A stretch of DNA of 64,000 nucleotides from Candidatus Electrothrix communis (GCA_030644725.1 CP130629.1:4355501-4419500); one strand, 5' to 3'. Shown: positions 18,446-27,405, counted from the stretch's first letter. Translations and numbers: made by a program. The notes: a model not told the origin generated them from the sequence alone.

Positions 18446-18787
18446 CTATACTGCATTATGCATAACCGCAGAGGGGGCATCCTGATACAGCTTGAAAATG
18501 CTGTCAAGGCGGGTCACTTTCATGAGTTGTGTGCATTGCTCATTGAGTCCGCAAAGCAGCAGTTTTGTTCCTGACCCCAGTTTCTTGAAAATATAGACAA
18601 TTGCTCCCAGTCCGCTGCTGTCCATGAATCCCACATTACTTAAATCAAGAATAATAGCATTCCCCAGATCCAACGTATTTTCTATTTTTTCAAGAAGAAA
18701 ATTTCGGAATTCGGGTGCGTATGAGGCGTCTAGCCGGGTGGCTTCGCATCTGATCACTGTGCAACTGTTGATTTGATTTATAGTCAT
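18446..18787 (-). CDS. STAS-domain anti-anti-sigma factor
   Basis: 113 residues, a single STAS domain of SpoIIAA/RsbV type. The signature AIILDLSNVGFMDSSGLGA carries the phosphorylatable Ser in DSSG. It is followed by the usual helix and strand (GTKLLLCGLNEQCTQLMKVTRLDSIF). The start has a purine-rich GAGGGAAA site upstream. Such proteins are dephosphorylated to release a target from an RsbW-type kinase. The HATPase fusion at 3755-5044 is the obvious candidate partner. Together they bracket the glycan gene set, so control of its synthesis or secretion is inferred. No sigma factor or PP2C phosphatase gene is seen in the window. Confidence 0.88.
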   Translation of the reverse strand: MTINQINSCTVIRCEATRLDASYAPEFRNFLLEKIENTLDLGNAIILDLSNVGFMDSSGLGAIVYIFKKLGSGTKLLLCGLNEQCTQLMKVTRLDSIFKLYQDAPSAVMHNAV

Positions 18788-19164
18788 GACAGGTTTCCCT
18801 CTATTGTGGTCTGATTATCAGATCTAATTAGTATAAATTATTATTCCCTCTACCTTGGAAGTTACCAAAAAATTATACTTATGGTCAAGGATTTAATATA
18901 TATATTTTTACACAGGAGGGCTTGTCTTTTAAGGTGTTGATTTGGCTACAGTAATAAAGGGGAGGGTAGTGTAGGATTTCGTACTGTTTCTTCTGCGAGA
19001 ATACAATGGTGGAAGAATGGGGAGGTAATGGGGGGAGAATGGTTTTCTCTGCTATTTATCCCGCACCTCATAGTCCTTCATAGAAGTATTTGCTTACCAC
19101 ACCTTGTGGTGCTTCTGTTTTTTTAAGGCGAAGAATCACTGATGATTTTCAGACAGAAAAACGA
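18788..19164. other. Intergenic region with a terminator-like hairpin
   Basis: This 377-bp gap has no coding frame worth reporting. At 19096-19110 there is a stem ACCACA / TGTGGT with outer pairing AGAAG / CTTCT, followed on the plus strand by a run of seven T residues (about 19118-19124). This has the shape of a Rho-independent terminator reading rightward, yet no plus-strand gene precedes it. A small RNA ending here is possible. Upstream sequence is AT-rich around 18830-18910. Confidence 0.3.
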
Positions 19165-20352
19165 TTAAAAAGAAGCAAGCAGGGCCTCCTTTTTCGCAAC
19201 TAAGACAAAAACTCGCCCATGCTCTTTCATGTGCCCGGCGACAAGCTCAGCTTCCTCCCCACTTCCCCAGAAGATATCAGCTCTCCCGTGCCCGCGAATT
19301 GCTCCCCCGGTATCCTGGACAACCGCAAAACGCCTTAACGGACGTGGTTTCAGGCGCTCATCCTCGTTCATCGGCGGATACACCGTTGCAATAAAAGCCA
19401 GACTGCCTTTCGGAATTAATGTACGATCCATTGCGATAGACCGCCCCGGCGTGAGCGGCACTTCGATATTCCCCAGCGGCCCTTCTTTCACCTCACGAAA
19501 AAAAGTATAGCTTGGATTATACGTCAAGATTTCTCGCACTCTTTCAGGATGCGCATACAGATATTTCTTCAAGGCCTGTAACGACATATCTTCTATGGGT
19601 ATTTCTGTTTTCAACAAGGCTCCGATCGCACGATAGGTATGACCGTTTTGTGCTCCGTAATTGACTCGTTTGAAGGTCTTGTTTCGTAGCTGTATGATCC
19701 CGGAGCCTTGAATTTGGAGAAAAAACAGTTCAATATCGTTTTTTACATAGACAAGAGGAGTAGCTCTATCCTGCAATGAGGAGCGATAAACAATATCCTC
19801 CCTGGAGTCATAAGGAACGAGTGTGTTCCTTTCAAGGCGTCCGATAATTTTTTCCCCCTTGAGTTCCTCGGAAAACAGCCCCAGGTTTACGTCAATCAAA
19901 TCATCAGGAATCCCATAGAGAGGGGTGGGGAATTCTTGGGTCGGATCAAGGCTTCCTTGCAGCAGCGGTTCATAATAGCCGGTAAAGAAAGCAGCCCCGT
20001 CCGAATTCCTGCTCTCAATAAATAGAAAACTCTCCTGGATTTTTGAGAGCCGCTGATCCCCGTCATAGTTATCAATGATTCTGAGAAACAGCTGCGTAGA
20101 CGCTTCCATTTCTTGTGCAGTATACGTGATTCCCCCATAGTTGAAGGTATGTTGCGCTGGCAAGCCTTGATAATAGCGCAGGGATTGCTTCACAGCATGC
20201 TTCAAACTCCTGAAGTCCTGATCATCCTGCCAGAGATACTCGTGAATTTGTTCCTGATCTAATGGAACTAAAGTGGATTTCTGTGAAAACAGGGTGCATC
20301 CCTGTAAGAGCGCGAGGAGGATATACAGCAAAGGAGTACAGCTTGTTTTCAT
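19165..20352 (-). CDS. mltA: Membrane-bound lytic transglycosylase A
   Basis: 395 residues. The N-terminus ends in LLYILLALLQGC, a lipoprotein signal. The MltA core follows (FLFIESRNSDGAAFFTGYYEPLLQGS, PYDSREDI, FFLQIQGSGIIQL, FKRVNYGAQNGHTYRAIG). The 3D domain holds the catalytic aspartates in FAVVQDTGGAIRGHGRADIFWG. The enzyme cleaves peptidoglycan to 1,6-anhydro muropeptides at the outer membrane. Length agrees with the family. It stands alone on the minus strand with no evident operon partner. Confidence 0.93.
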   Translation of the reverse strand: MKTSCTPLLYILLALLQGCTLFSQKSTLVPLDQEQIHEYLWQDDQDFRSLKHAVKQSLRYYQGLPAQHTFNYGGITYTAQEMEASTQLFLRIIDNYDGDQRLSKIQESFLFIESRNSDGAAFFTGYYEPLLQGSLDPTQEFPTPLYGIPDDLIDVNLGLFSEELKGEKIIGRLERNTLVPYDSREDIVYRSSLQDRATPLVYVKNDIELFFLQIQGSGIIQLRNKTFKRVNYGAQNGHTYRAIGALLKTEIPIEDMSLQALKKYLYAHPERVREILTYNPSYTFFREVKEGPLGNIEVPLTPGRSIAMDRTLIPKGSLAFIATVYPPMNEDERLKPRPLRRFAVVQDTGGAIRGHGRADIFWGSGEEAELVAGHMKEHGRVFVLVAKKEALLASF

Positions 20353-20559
20353 GATTTTTTTATTGGGTTTGTCGTTAAAAGGATTCCGGGATGCTCATGC
20401 AGGAGGGAAGAGTGTTTGTAATTAAAAACGATTTGACAGGAGGTTATCAGTGTCCTAAAGTCTAAATATAGGAATTATTACTATTTTAGTCTGGAATGAC
20501 ATCTGAACGTGTCAAACGATAATTAATTATTTACTTATTGATATAAGGAGGATGATCCG

Positions 20560-21579
20560 ATGCGTCAATCAATTTCCTTCAGTTGCACAAGCAACCTTAC
20601 AAGAAGAAAAATGTATATTTTCATATCTTTGCTCGCCTTTTTCTTCTTTTACACGTTTTTTTTGGTAAAAGAAGCGGCTTCCGGTTCAGAATATATCTTC
20701 GGTGTCACCATTGATGACCCATGGTACAGCAACGAGTCGGAGAAGAATGCAATAAAGGATGCTCTGGCCGGTCATGCTGTAAAGCCCACCGTGCGTTTTG
20801 TTTTTGATGAGTGTATGAATCCCGTGGATAAATGCGTTGCTGCCTGCGACGAGTGCTGGGATCCTTCCGATTACCAGGAACCACTTTTGAACATCAAGTC
20901 CGCTTCTTTTGTCATGGGCGAGATCCTGGACAGTTCCTTTGTCAAGGATTACACCGTGGCCCAGTATATTGAACGAACCAACGAATACTTGGACAGGTTT
21001 GAGGATGTTGTAGACATCTGGGAGATCGGGAATGAGGTGAACGGGGACTGGCTTGGGATAACTGCCGATGTTGTTGCCAAGATAGAGGGTGCTTACAAGG
21101 CGGTCAAGGATCGCGGACGCACTGCGGCCTTGAACCTCTACTACAACAAGTCCTGTCTTTATAATAAGCCGGAACACGAAATGTTCACCTGGGTTCAGGC
21201 AAATATCTCGGAGGAGATGAAGAACGGCCTTGATTATGTCTTTTTCAGCTATTACGAGGACGATTGCGAAAACGTGATCCATACTCAGGAAGAATGGCAG
21301 GAGGTTTTTGATACCCTGCATACCATCTTCCCAAAGGCCAAGCTTGGTTTTGGCGAGGTCGGTACCGTGCATGCGGACAAAAAGGCCGAATATATGCAGC
21401 GCTATTATTCTCTGGATATCAAGGGTGATTATTATGTGGGCGGCTATTTCTGGTGGTATTATAAGCAGGATTGCGTACCCAAAACGACTGAGCTTTGGAG
21501 CGTCTTGAATACCATCCTTCTGGAGCGGGAAAGCAGGAGTCGCGGATGGCTGGTGCCGGTGTTTTTTTTGTTATTATGA
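20560..21579 (+). CDS. Secreted clan-A-like glycoside hydrolase, family unassigned
   Basis: 339 residues behind a strong AGGAGG ribosome site. A signal segment (YIFISLLAFFFFYTFFLV) precedes a TIM-barrel-type glycosidase. VDIWEIGNEVNGDW supplies the general acid Glu159 in the Asn-Glu pair typical of clan GH-A, and AKLGFGEVGTV supplies a candidate nucleophile Glu266. YVGGYFWWYYK resembles the strand-8 Trp region. Four Cys lie close together in FDECMNPVDKCVAACDECW. The C-terminus ends in a short hydrophobic tail after RSRGWLVP. It may trim or degrade the exopolysaccharide of this locus. Specificity cannot be read from sequence. Confidence 0.7.
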   Translation: MRQSISFSCTSNLTRRKMYIFISLLAFFFFYTFFLVKEAASGSEYIFGVTIDDPWYSNESEKNAIKDALAGHAVKPTVRFVFDECMNPVDKCVAACDECWDPSDYQEPLLNIKSASFVMGEILDSSFVKDYTVAQYIERTNEYLDRFEDVVDIWEIGNEVNGDWLGITADVVAKIEGAYKAVKDRGRTAALNLYYNKSCLYNKPEHEMFTWVQANISEEMKNGLDYVFFSYYEDDCENVIHTQEEWQEVFDTLHTIFPKAKLGFGEVGTVHADKKAEYMQRYYSLDIKGDYYVGGYFWWYYKQDCVPKTTELWSVLNTILLERESRSRGWLVPVFFLLL

Positions 21580-21599
21580 GTGTTTTATGAACATAATCG

Positions 21600-21866
21600 A
21601 CATCTTCTTCTGGGATTTTTAAAAAGTCTGAAAGTTGAGGGTAAGCAATGTCCTCAGTTCTTCCCCGTACCTCGTATGTGTCTGGTTCAGGCAACCGCTT
21701 ATCGCCATTTCAAACTCTTCGAACTCGCCATAATACTTGGATCGCAGACATTTCTTTTACAAAAACTTTCATAACTTCTCAATAAGGTTCAGGTTCGGAG
21801 GATACTGCTGTATGTACAGCAGCTCCAAATCAAGGGTCGCGGCGAGTTCGAAGACAGTCCGGCATT
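21600..21866 (-). pseudogene. IS630-type transposase remnant (C-terminal part)
   Basis: Reading the minus strand gives ELAATLDLELLYIQQYPPNL followed by NLIEKL, then a stop in place of Trp, a second in-frame stop, KCLRSKYYGEFEEFEMAI and LRTLLTLNFQTF. This is the familiar C-terminal half of IS630-type transposases (YxPxYSPNLNLIERLW...). The catalytic N-terminal part is absent. Two nonsense codons show it is dead. It fills the gap between the glycosidase gene and the VanZ-like gene. Confidence 0.7.
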
Positions 21867-21873
21867 TTCAGTC

Positions 21874-22806
21874 TCATTCTTTTTTCAGATAAATATGATC
21901 GATGTAAATAGTATGCTCCCTCTTCTGCCTGGAAGAAAAAAACATTATTCGTTTAATTTTAGCCATATTCATCAAGCGACCCACCGGTGCTTTTTCGATA
22001 TCATCCAGAGAAATCATCAAATCATTCCATCCTTTTTTTAATATAAATCGTTTGTTAAATCGATCTGAATATTTATGATTATGCTTTGCATCATGGATGC
22101 GACATGTCAATTTGAGATTGTCATCACAGGAATAAATACTAAAAAATAAAGAATCAAATCCTTGCCAATTTCCAGGAAATGAAGCAAGAGATGCCCCGGA
22201 ATAGGTATCAGTCAGCAATCGTACCTGGAGCGAGTGCTGTCCGTGCCTGAAAACACCTTTATGAATACTTAACAACGCATTTCCTTCCCAGCGGTCAACC
22301 TCAAAAGGTGTTTCAAAATCAGAAAGTAGAGGGAACTGGTTTAACGCTGTCAGCTCGTCAATGGCGGCTTTGCTTAAAGGATACAAAGCGACACTGGTAA
22401 GCAGAACGGCAAAGAGTTGATATAAACAAACTGTTGATTTCTTCCGTTGTCCCATTCTGGAAGAAACAAGTGCAAGCATAATCAAACAGCCAAGCTGGTT
22501 GCGAAAAATGTCTCCAATATCAAGTGCGTGTCGTCCGACAATATTCTTCTGTAATCCTTCAATACCGGTTCCCAGGATGAGAACTGATAAAAATATATAA
22601 ATACGGGAGGTTAATATGGGGCTTTCAGGGCGGTAATATTGAAATACAAGGCACCCCAGCCAAGTTGCCAAAGAAAAAAACAGTACATGCCCCAGATTCC
22701 AAAGTGCTTCAAGTGACCGCAGCTCAAGGTTTTGTCCCCCGATAAAAAAAAACGGTGCGCCTATAAGCAAAAGAAAAAAAACTGAGATTGAAGTTTTGTT
22801 CAGCAT
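21874..22806 (-). CDS. VanZ-like membrane domain fused to a C-terminal jelly-roll (CBM-like) domain
   Basis: 310 residues. The N-terminal half has four to five membrane helices with a VanZ-like signature (WNLGHVLFFSLATWLG, GTGIEGLQ, GRHALDIGDIFRNQLG). After about residue 145 a soluble beta-rich domain begins (FPLLSDFETPFEVDRWEG, HSLQVRLLTDTYSGASLASFP, KGWNDLMISLDDIE, IKRIMFFSS, IYIDHIYL). This pattern resembles carbohydrate-binding or CIA30-like jelly rolls. It lies 46 bp downstream of the SLBB exporter gene, so it is probably co-transcribed. VanZ-type proteins occur in exopolysaccharide loci but their role is unclear. Here the fused domain could bind glycan in the periplasm. Confidence 0.7.
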   Translation of the reverse strand: MLNKTSISVFFLLLIGAPFFFIGGQNLELRSLEALWNLGHVLFFSLATWLGCLVFQYYRPESPILTSRIYIFLSVLILGTGIEGLQKNIVGRHALDIGDIFRNQLGCLIMLALVSSRMGQRKKSTVCLYQLFAVLLTSVALYPLSKAAIDELTALNQFPLLSDFETPFEVDRWEGNALLSIHKGVFRHGQHSLQVRLLTDTYSGASLASFPGNWQGFDSLFFSIYSCDDNLKLTCRIHDAKHNHKYSDRFNKRFILKKGWNDLMISLDDIEKAPVGRLMNMAKIKRIMFFSSRQKREHTIYIDHIYLKKE

Positions 22807-22852
22807 AAAGGTAACCCATTTTTAATGGCTGTCGTACCTGAAGGAAATCCTG

Positions 22853-25156
22853 TCAAGGTATATAGATAATATCCCTATTTTGTAGTTGAAAGTCCACGTC
22901 AGGTTTTTTCCCTTTCAGTGCTTTGTCATAGTCGTAGGGTAAATTTTTCTGTTCACCGTTCACCCTGCGCATAATAATAATATCGTCAGTGTCGGCGAAT
23001 TCATTCATTCCACCAGCTTGGGCAATGGCCTGTATAGGACTCATTGGCGGAACGAAAGGTTGTGTTCCTTGCCCCTGGCTGCCTAATCCGATTATTGTAA
23101 CAAATGGGTTGTCGGGATCCAACTCACCGGCAGGAACTACAAGCCGCCGCCCGACATGGACAATGTCTCCGCCATATATTTTCGGTAAAGCCGCACTCTG
23201 TTTATCAGTGTCAAGTAAGGCGTTCATGTCGAAGGTCTCTTTTTTACCGTCCGCATGCATGATTGATATTTTTTCAAGGTCAGCATCTGCGGACTCTCCA
23301 CCGGCGGCAATTAAAATATCCAGTAAATCCAGTCCGTTTTGGGGGGCGGGGTAACTCACTGGACTGTTAACAGCACCGTAAATTCGTATCATCTCTGACG
23401 GGGCGGGAGGCTGTGTTGCTGTCCCCCCTTGCATTGGCACAAAAACAATGTCATTTCCATGGAGGACGGGAAGAGTTGAAGCCAGCGAAGACGTACTGCT
23501 GTCAAGCATGCCTTGTAAATCGAACAATTCTTTCTTTTTATTCGGTCGCATAATTTGTATCTTGCTCAGACCAGCCTCCGGCACCCCGCCCCCGGCAGTG
23601 AGTAGAAGATCCAAGAGATTCATTCCCGTTGGAGCGGGATACATTCCGGGGGTATTAACGGCACCGAGAATTCGTATCATCTCTGATGGGGAAAGAGACT
23701 GTGCAGCCGCCCCCTCTTGCATCGGCACAAAAACGATGTCGTCACCATGGAGTACGGGCGGAGCTGAAGCCTGCGAAGACGTATCGTTGTTAAGCATGCT
23801 CTGCAGGTTGAAAATTTCTTTCTTTTTATTCGGTCGCATAATTTGTATTCTGCTCAGATCAGCCTCCGGCATTCCCCCGCCCGCAGTGAGTAGAAGGTCC
23901 AGGAGATTCATCCCCATGGGAGCGGGATACATTCCGGGGCTATTGACCGCGCCAAGGACGCGGATTGATGCAATTTCAACTGGCGCAACTTCCTCCGGCA
24001 TATCAACAACCGGAGCAAGAGGAATAAAAATCGTGTCATTTTCTTGAAGCACAGGCAGCATCCTGTCATCACCCATTAAGAAATAATAATGAACATCCGC
24101 TGTCAATCTCTCGGTATGACCATCTTTTTTTCGGGAGATGATCACGTTGCCAAGATCCCCGCCTGGAAGGATACCACCGGCTTGGTGGATAACAGCCTGA
24201 ATGTTTGCTGACTCATGGACATTGTACCAACCTGGTTGAGCAATTTGACCGAGAACTTGCGTGTAATGTTTTTTGGCTATGAGGTTGACTTCCGCCTTGT
24301 CATTTGTCTTGAGATATACGGGTAAATTGTCTGTAAGTATTTTGCTGATTTGTTTGGTAGTATGACCAGCCACCTTGATACTGCCCTGGCTGGATAGAAA
24401 TATATAACCGTATCTGTCAACCTGTACTTCATCCATAAAAAAAATCATTTCTCTCGGTGCATTTTCTGCCGGTGTAGTTTCTCTGGGAACAACTACATAC
24501 AACAGGTCACCATTATCGACAATCTCACTGCTCAAGTTAATATCAAGCGTAAGATGATCAAATGATTGGAGCGGTAAGGCTTCTTCAAAAGGAATATCCT
24601 GAGTTTCACCGGAAATCACCCTAGATATTTTTGCTGTAGATAAAGCCGCTCCAGGAATGGCACCTGAAGCGACATCTGTTAAATCTTCAATTGACTGATT
24701 TAAAGGAACTTTGTACCAGCCGGGGTAGCGAACCCCATGAGCCATGAGGACGAATCGATTCTGCTTAATGAGAGAGAGCTTCGCTTTCGGTTCAATAGAA
24801 ATGATTTCCTGGAGAGCTATCCGTATCTCTTCTTTTCGAGTAGAGACGGTTCCGCCTGCCATCTGAACGGATCCAATTCCCTTAATACTGATACTGCCCT
24901 CCGGATTGACGGTATAATTGCCAGCAAGACTGTTTAAAAACGAATGCTCTTTGAGCGTTAGTCGCACGGTGTCGCCGGGTGCAAGAACAGTACTGTCCGG
25001 AAAAGTGTCTTGCGCCAAGGCAACAGATTGAAAATGGATTGAACAGTAGAGCGAAAGGAGGAAAACGGGTAATGCAATATAATATTGACGAAAACCTGCA
25101 AAAAGACTAGTTTTCAAAATGATGCTCCATTGAAAGAGGTAAAGAGAATTGGGCAT
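22853..25156 (-). CDS. Wza-type polysaccharide export protein with multiple tandem SLBB domains
   Basis: 767 residues. A signal peptide (IALPVFLLSLYCSIHFQSVALA) is followed by a Poly_export domain (VLAPGDTVRLTLKEHS...NYTVNPEGSISIKGIG). A second Poly_export-like segment follows (DRYGYIFLSSQGSIKVAG), then a series of SLBB units. Three adjacent units are near copies, each with ILGAVNxPGMYPAPxGMNLL, LLTAGGGxPEAxLSKIQIMR, PNKKKE and VLHGxDIVFVPMQ. Such proteins form the outer-membrane or periplasmic export channel for Wzx/Wzy polysaccharides. Wza itself is about 380 residues, so this is an expanded form. It reads away from the large plus-strand locus that it probably serves. Confidence 0.88.
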   Translation of the reverse strand: MPNSLYLFQWSIILKTSLFAGFRQYYIALPVFLLSLYCSIHFQSVALAQDTFPDSTVLAPGDTVRLTLKEHSFLNSLAGNYTVNPEGSISIKGIGSVQMAGGTVSTRKEEIRIALQEIISIEPKAKLSLIKQNRFVLMAHGVRYPGWYKVPLNQSIEDLTDVASGAIPGAALSTAKISRVISGETQDIPFEEALPLQSFDHLTLDINLSSEIVDNGDLLYVVVPRETTPAENAPREMIFFMDEVQVDRYGYIFLSSQGSIKVAGHTTKQISKILTDNLPVYLKTNDKAEVNLIAKKHYTQVLGQIAQPGWYNVHESANIQAVIHQAGGILPGGDLGNVIISRKKDGHTERLTADVHYYFLMGDDRMLPVLQENDTIFIPLAPVVDMPEEVAPVEIASIRVLGAVNSPGMYPAPMGMNLLDLLLTAGGGMPEADLSRIQIMRPNKKKEIFNLQSMLNNDTSSQASAPPVLHGDDIVFVPMQEGAAAQSLSPSEMIRILGAVNTPGMYPAPTGMNLLDLLLTAGGGVPEAGLSKIQIMRPNKKKELFDLQGMLDSSTSSLASTLPVLHGNDIVFVPMQGGTATQPPAPSEMIRIYGAVNSPVSYPAPQNGLDLLDILIAAGGESADADLEKISIMHADGKKETFDMNALLDTDKQSAALPKIYGGDIVHVGRRLVVPAGELDPDNPFVTIIGLGSQGQGTQPFVPPMSPIQAIAQAGGMNEFADTDDIIIMRRVNGEQKNLPYDYDKALKGKKPDVDFQLQNRDIIYIP

Positions 25157-25312
25157 AGTTTATGAGTGACACACAAACTCAATATTTTAAAAAAAGTATT
25201 TTATACGACTGGTTACTAAGTGTCAAATCATCTGTGTTTACGGCGTAATTTTCTGGAAGAAAATTTATCCATTTAACGGCTACCAACTTAAGCCGAGAAG
25301 GCATGTCAAGAG

Positions 25313-25413
25313 TGATGGATTCGCAAAAAGTCCCAAACACCCTTTTTTTGTGCTGCAACTCTTTGAGTTGTCGTTGCCAAAAGCGCAAATTTTTACTTTT
25401 TATCAGGCCATCA
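25313..25413. repeat. 101-bp palindromic repeat element, copy 1
   Basis: It begins TGATGGATTCGCAAAAAGTC and ends with the near-inverse TACTTTTTATCAGGCCATCA. It aligns without gaps to the 101-bp element at 35565-35665 at roughly 80 percent identity. The ends form imperfect inverted repeats of about 20 bp, as in a MITE. No flanking direct repeat is visible for this copy. It ends 23 bp before the asparagine synthase start and may affect its leader. Confidence 0.7.
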
Positions 25414-25436
25414 ATATTAACCATCAAGGATATTGC

Positions 25437-27362
25437 ATGTGCGGCATTGCCGGATACTTTCAAATAAATAATCGACAGCAAAATGATCGTCAAACCCTTA
25501 AACGAATGATCTTTCCTGTTCGGCACAGAGGCCCTGACGACTTCGGTTTTTTTGTCGGAAAAACAGCAGGATTAGCTCATGCCAGACTCTCCATAATCGA
25601 CCTTGAAGGTGGTCGGCAGCCTATAGCCAATGAAGACCGTACTCTATGGATTATCTTTAATGGAGAAATTTTTAATTATCCTGAATTACGGGCAGAGCTT
25701 CTTAAAAAAGGCCATATTTTCACCACACGTTCAGACACCGAAGTCATTCTCCACCTTTATGAAGAAAAAGGAACAGATTGCCTAGCTGATCTTAATGGAC
25801 AGTTTGCAATAGCCATCCATGATACCAAAAAACAAACCCTTTTTCTGGCCCGAGATCGTATGGGGATCCGGCCTCTTTTTTATACGCACCATAATGGCTC
25901 ATTTTATTTTGCTTCTGAAGTAAAATCTATATTCAGTGCGCATCATGCTCTACCTCGGCAGATAAATCCGCATGTTTTAAGTGAGATATTTACATTTTGG
26001 AGTCCTGTCGGCGAAAAGAGCATTTTTTCTGGTATCAAACAGTTACTCCCTGGGCATTTTATGGAAGTGACGGATTCTGGTATTCATGAGCCGCAATGTT
26101 ATTGGTCTATTCCATTTTGCCCAGATGAACCAGGTAAACGATCGGAACAGGAATATGCGGCGGAATTGCGGGAATTACTTATTGATGCTGTACGGATTCG
26201 TTTACGCGCAGATGTGCCTGTCGGAGCCTATCTAAGCGGAGGACTCGATTCGTCAGCCATTACCTCCCTTGTAAAGAACTATACAAACAACCCACTTAAA
26301 ACGTTTTCTGTGACCTTTTCCGACAAGGTGTATGATGAGAGCGCTGAGCAAAATGAGATGAAGGAGTATCTCGGAACGGATCATAACCAGATTATCTGTT
26401 CCTATAAAGATATTGCTGAATCTTTTCCTGGAGTTATCCTGCATGCTGAAACGCCTATTCTGCGAACAGCCCCTGTTCCGCTTTTTTTATTATCTCAATT
26501 AGTGCATCAAAACCAGTATAAAGTAGTGCTTACTGGCGAAGGGGCGGATGAAATTCTGGGCGGTTATGATATTTTCAAAGAGGCTAAGATCAGGGCTTTT
26601 ATTCATGCGCAACCTAATTCTATATATCGTCCACAGCTATTGAAACGATTATATCCATACATGGCACTATCCCCAGCAAAGTTTGTTGAATTTGCAAGGA
26701 AATCTTTTGCTGCTGATGCGGATACTCATGATCTTTTTTATGCTCACCGACCGCGCTGGAAAACAACATCAGGTACCCATATCTTTCTGTCCAATCAAGT
26801 ATTGGAGCAGGGGAAAGAGCTTGTCAAGGGGATGGACTATATGCACAACGACCTTAAAAGCCTTGACTTTTTCAACAGGGCACAGTATTTAGAGTGCAAA
26901 ACATTGATGGCCAACTATTTACTTTCCTCACAGGGAGACCGTATGGCGATGGCTCACTCTGTAGAAGGACGCTTTCCCTTTCTTGATCACCGGGTTGTGG
27001 AATTTGCCGGTCGTATACCGACATATTATAAAATGAAAGCACTTAATGAGAAAAATATTCTCAAGCAGGCGATGGAGGATATTTTACCGCCGCATATAGT
27101 CCAAAGAAAAAAACAACCCTATATGGCTCCGGATATTTCAAGTTTTTTTGCTGAAAAAGAACCTGACTATCTTGATTACTTTCTTTCACCCTCTCTTTTG
27201 AATGAAGCAGGGTTATTCAAGCCCAAGGCAGTGGAAAAGCTGCTTGAAAAATGCCGGAAAAAAAGCAGACAGGGATTTAGGGAAAATATGGCATTTGTCG
27301 GCATATTATCGAGTCAGATAGTGTATGAAAAAATGATAAAAAACTTTAAGCCAGCTCCTTAG
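25437..27362 (+). CDS. Glutamine-hydrolysing asparagine synthase-type amidotransferase
   Basis: 641 residues. The start is fixed at ATG 25437 because maturation must expose Cys2 (MCGIAGYF); the frame is open further upstream but would bury it. The N-terminal Ntn glutaminase has RHRGPDDFG, ARLSIIDLEGGRQP and FNGEIFNYPELR. The synthetase domain has the PP-loop GAYLSGGLDSSAITS, then GEGADEILGGYDIF and EGRFPFLDHRVVEFAG. In polysaccharide clusters such proteins probably amidate sugars or an acyl intermediate rather than make asparagine. It heads a module with ACP, acyl-AMP ligase and N-acetyl-sugar amidotransferase genes closely downstream. Confidence 0.92.
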   Translation: MCGIAGYFQINNRQQNDRQTLKRMIFPVRHRGPDDFGFFVGKTAGLAHARLSIIDLEGGRQPIANEDRTLWIIFNGEIFNYPELRAELLKKGHIFTTRSDTEVILHLYEEKGTDCLADLNGQFAIAIHDTKKQTLFLARDRMGIRPLFYTHHNGSFYFASEVKSIFSAHHALPRQINPHVLSEIFTFWSPVGEKSIFSGIKQLLPGHFMEVTDSGIHEPQCYWSIPFCPDEPGKRSEQEYAAELRELLIDAVRIRLRADVPVGAYLSGGLDSSAITSLVKNYTNNPLKTFSVTFSDKVYDESAEQNEMKEYLGTDHNQIICSYKDIAESFPGVILHAETPILRTAPVPLFLLSQLVHQNQYKVVLTGEGADEILGGYDIFKEAKIRAFIHAQPNSIYRPQLLKRLYPYMALSPAKFVEFARKSFAADADTHDLFYAHRPRWKTTSGTHIFLSNQVLEQGKELVKGMDYMHNDLKSLDFFNRAQYLECKTLMANYLLSSQGDRMAMAHSVEGRFPFLDHRVVEFAGRIPTYYKMKALNEKNILKQAMEDILPPHIVQRKKQPYMAPDISSFFAEKEPDYLDYFLSPSLLNEAGLFKPKAVEKLLEKCRKKSRQGFRENMAFVGILSSQIVYEKMIKNFKPAP

Positions 27363-27405
27363 GGGGCATCGTGTTTCTATGAGCAACTTAATGAAGGATA
27401 CTCTT

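Noticed and set aside
25350-25436. Earlier in-frame start for the asparagine synthase
   Set aside because: It would put 29 residues before the N-terminal catalytic Cys and translate part of the repeat element.
25179-25526. Minus-strand frame across the 101-bp repeat and asparagine synthase start
   Set aside because: It runs through non-coding repeat sequence and antisense to a certain gene.
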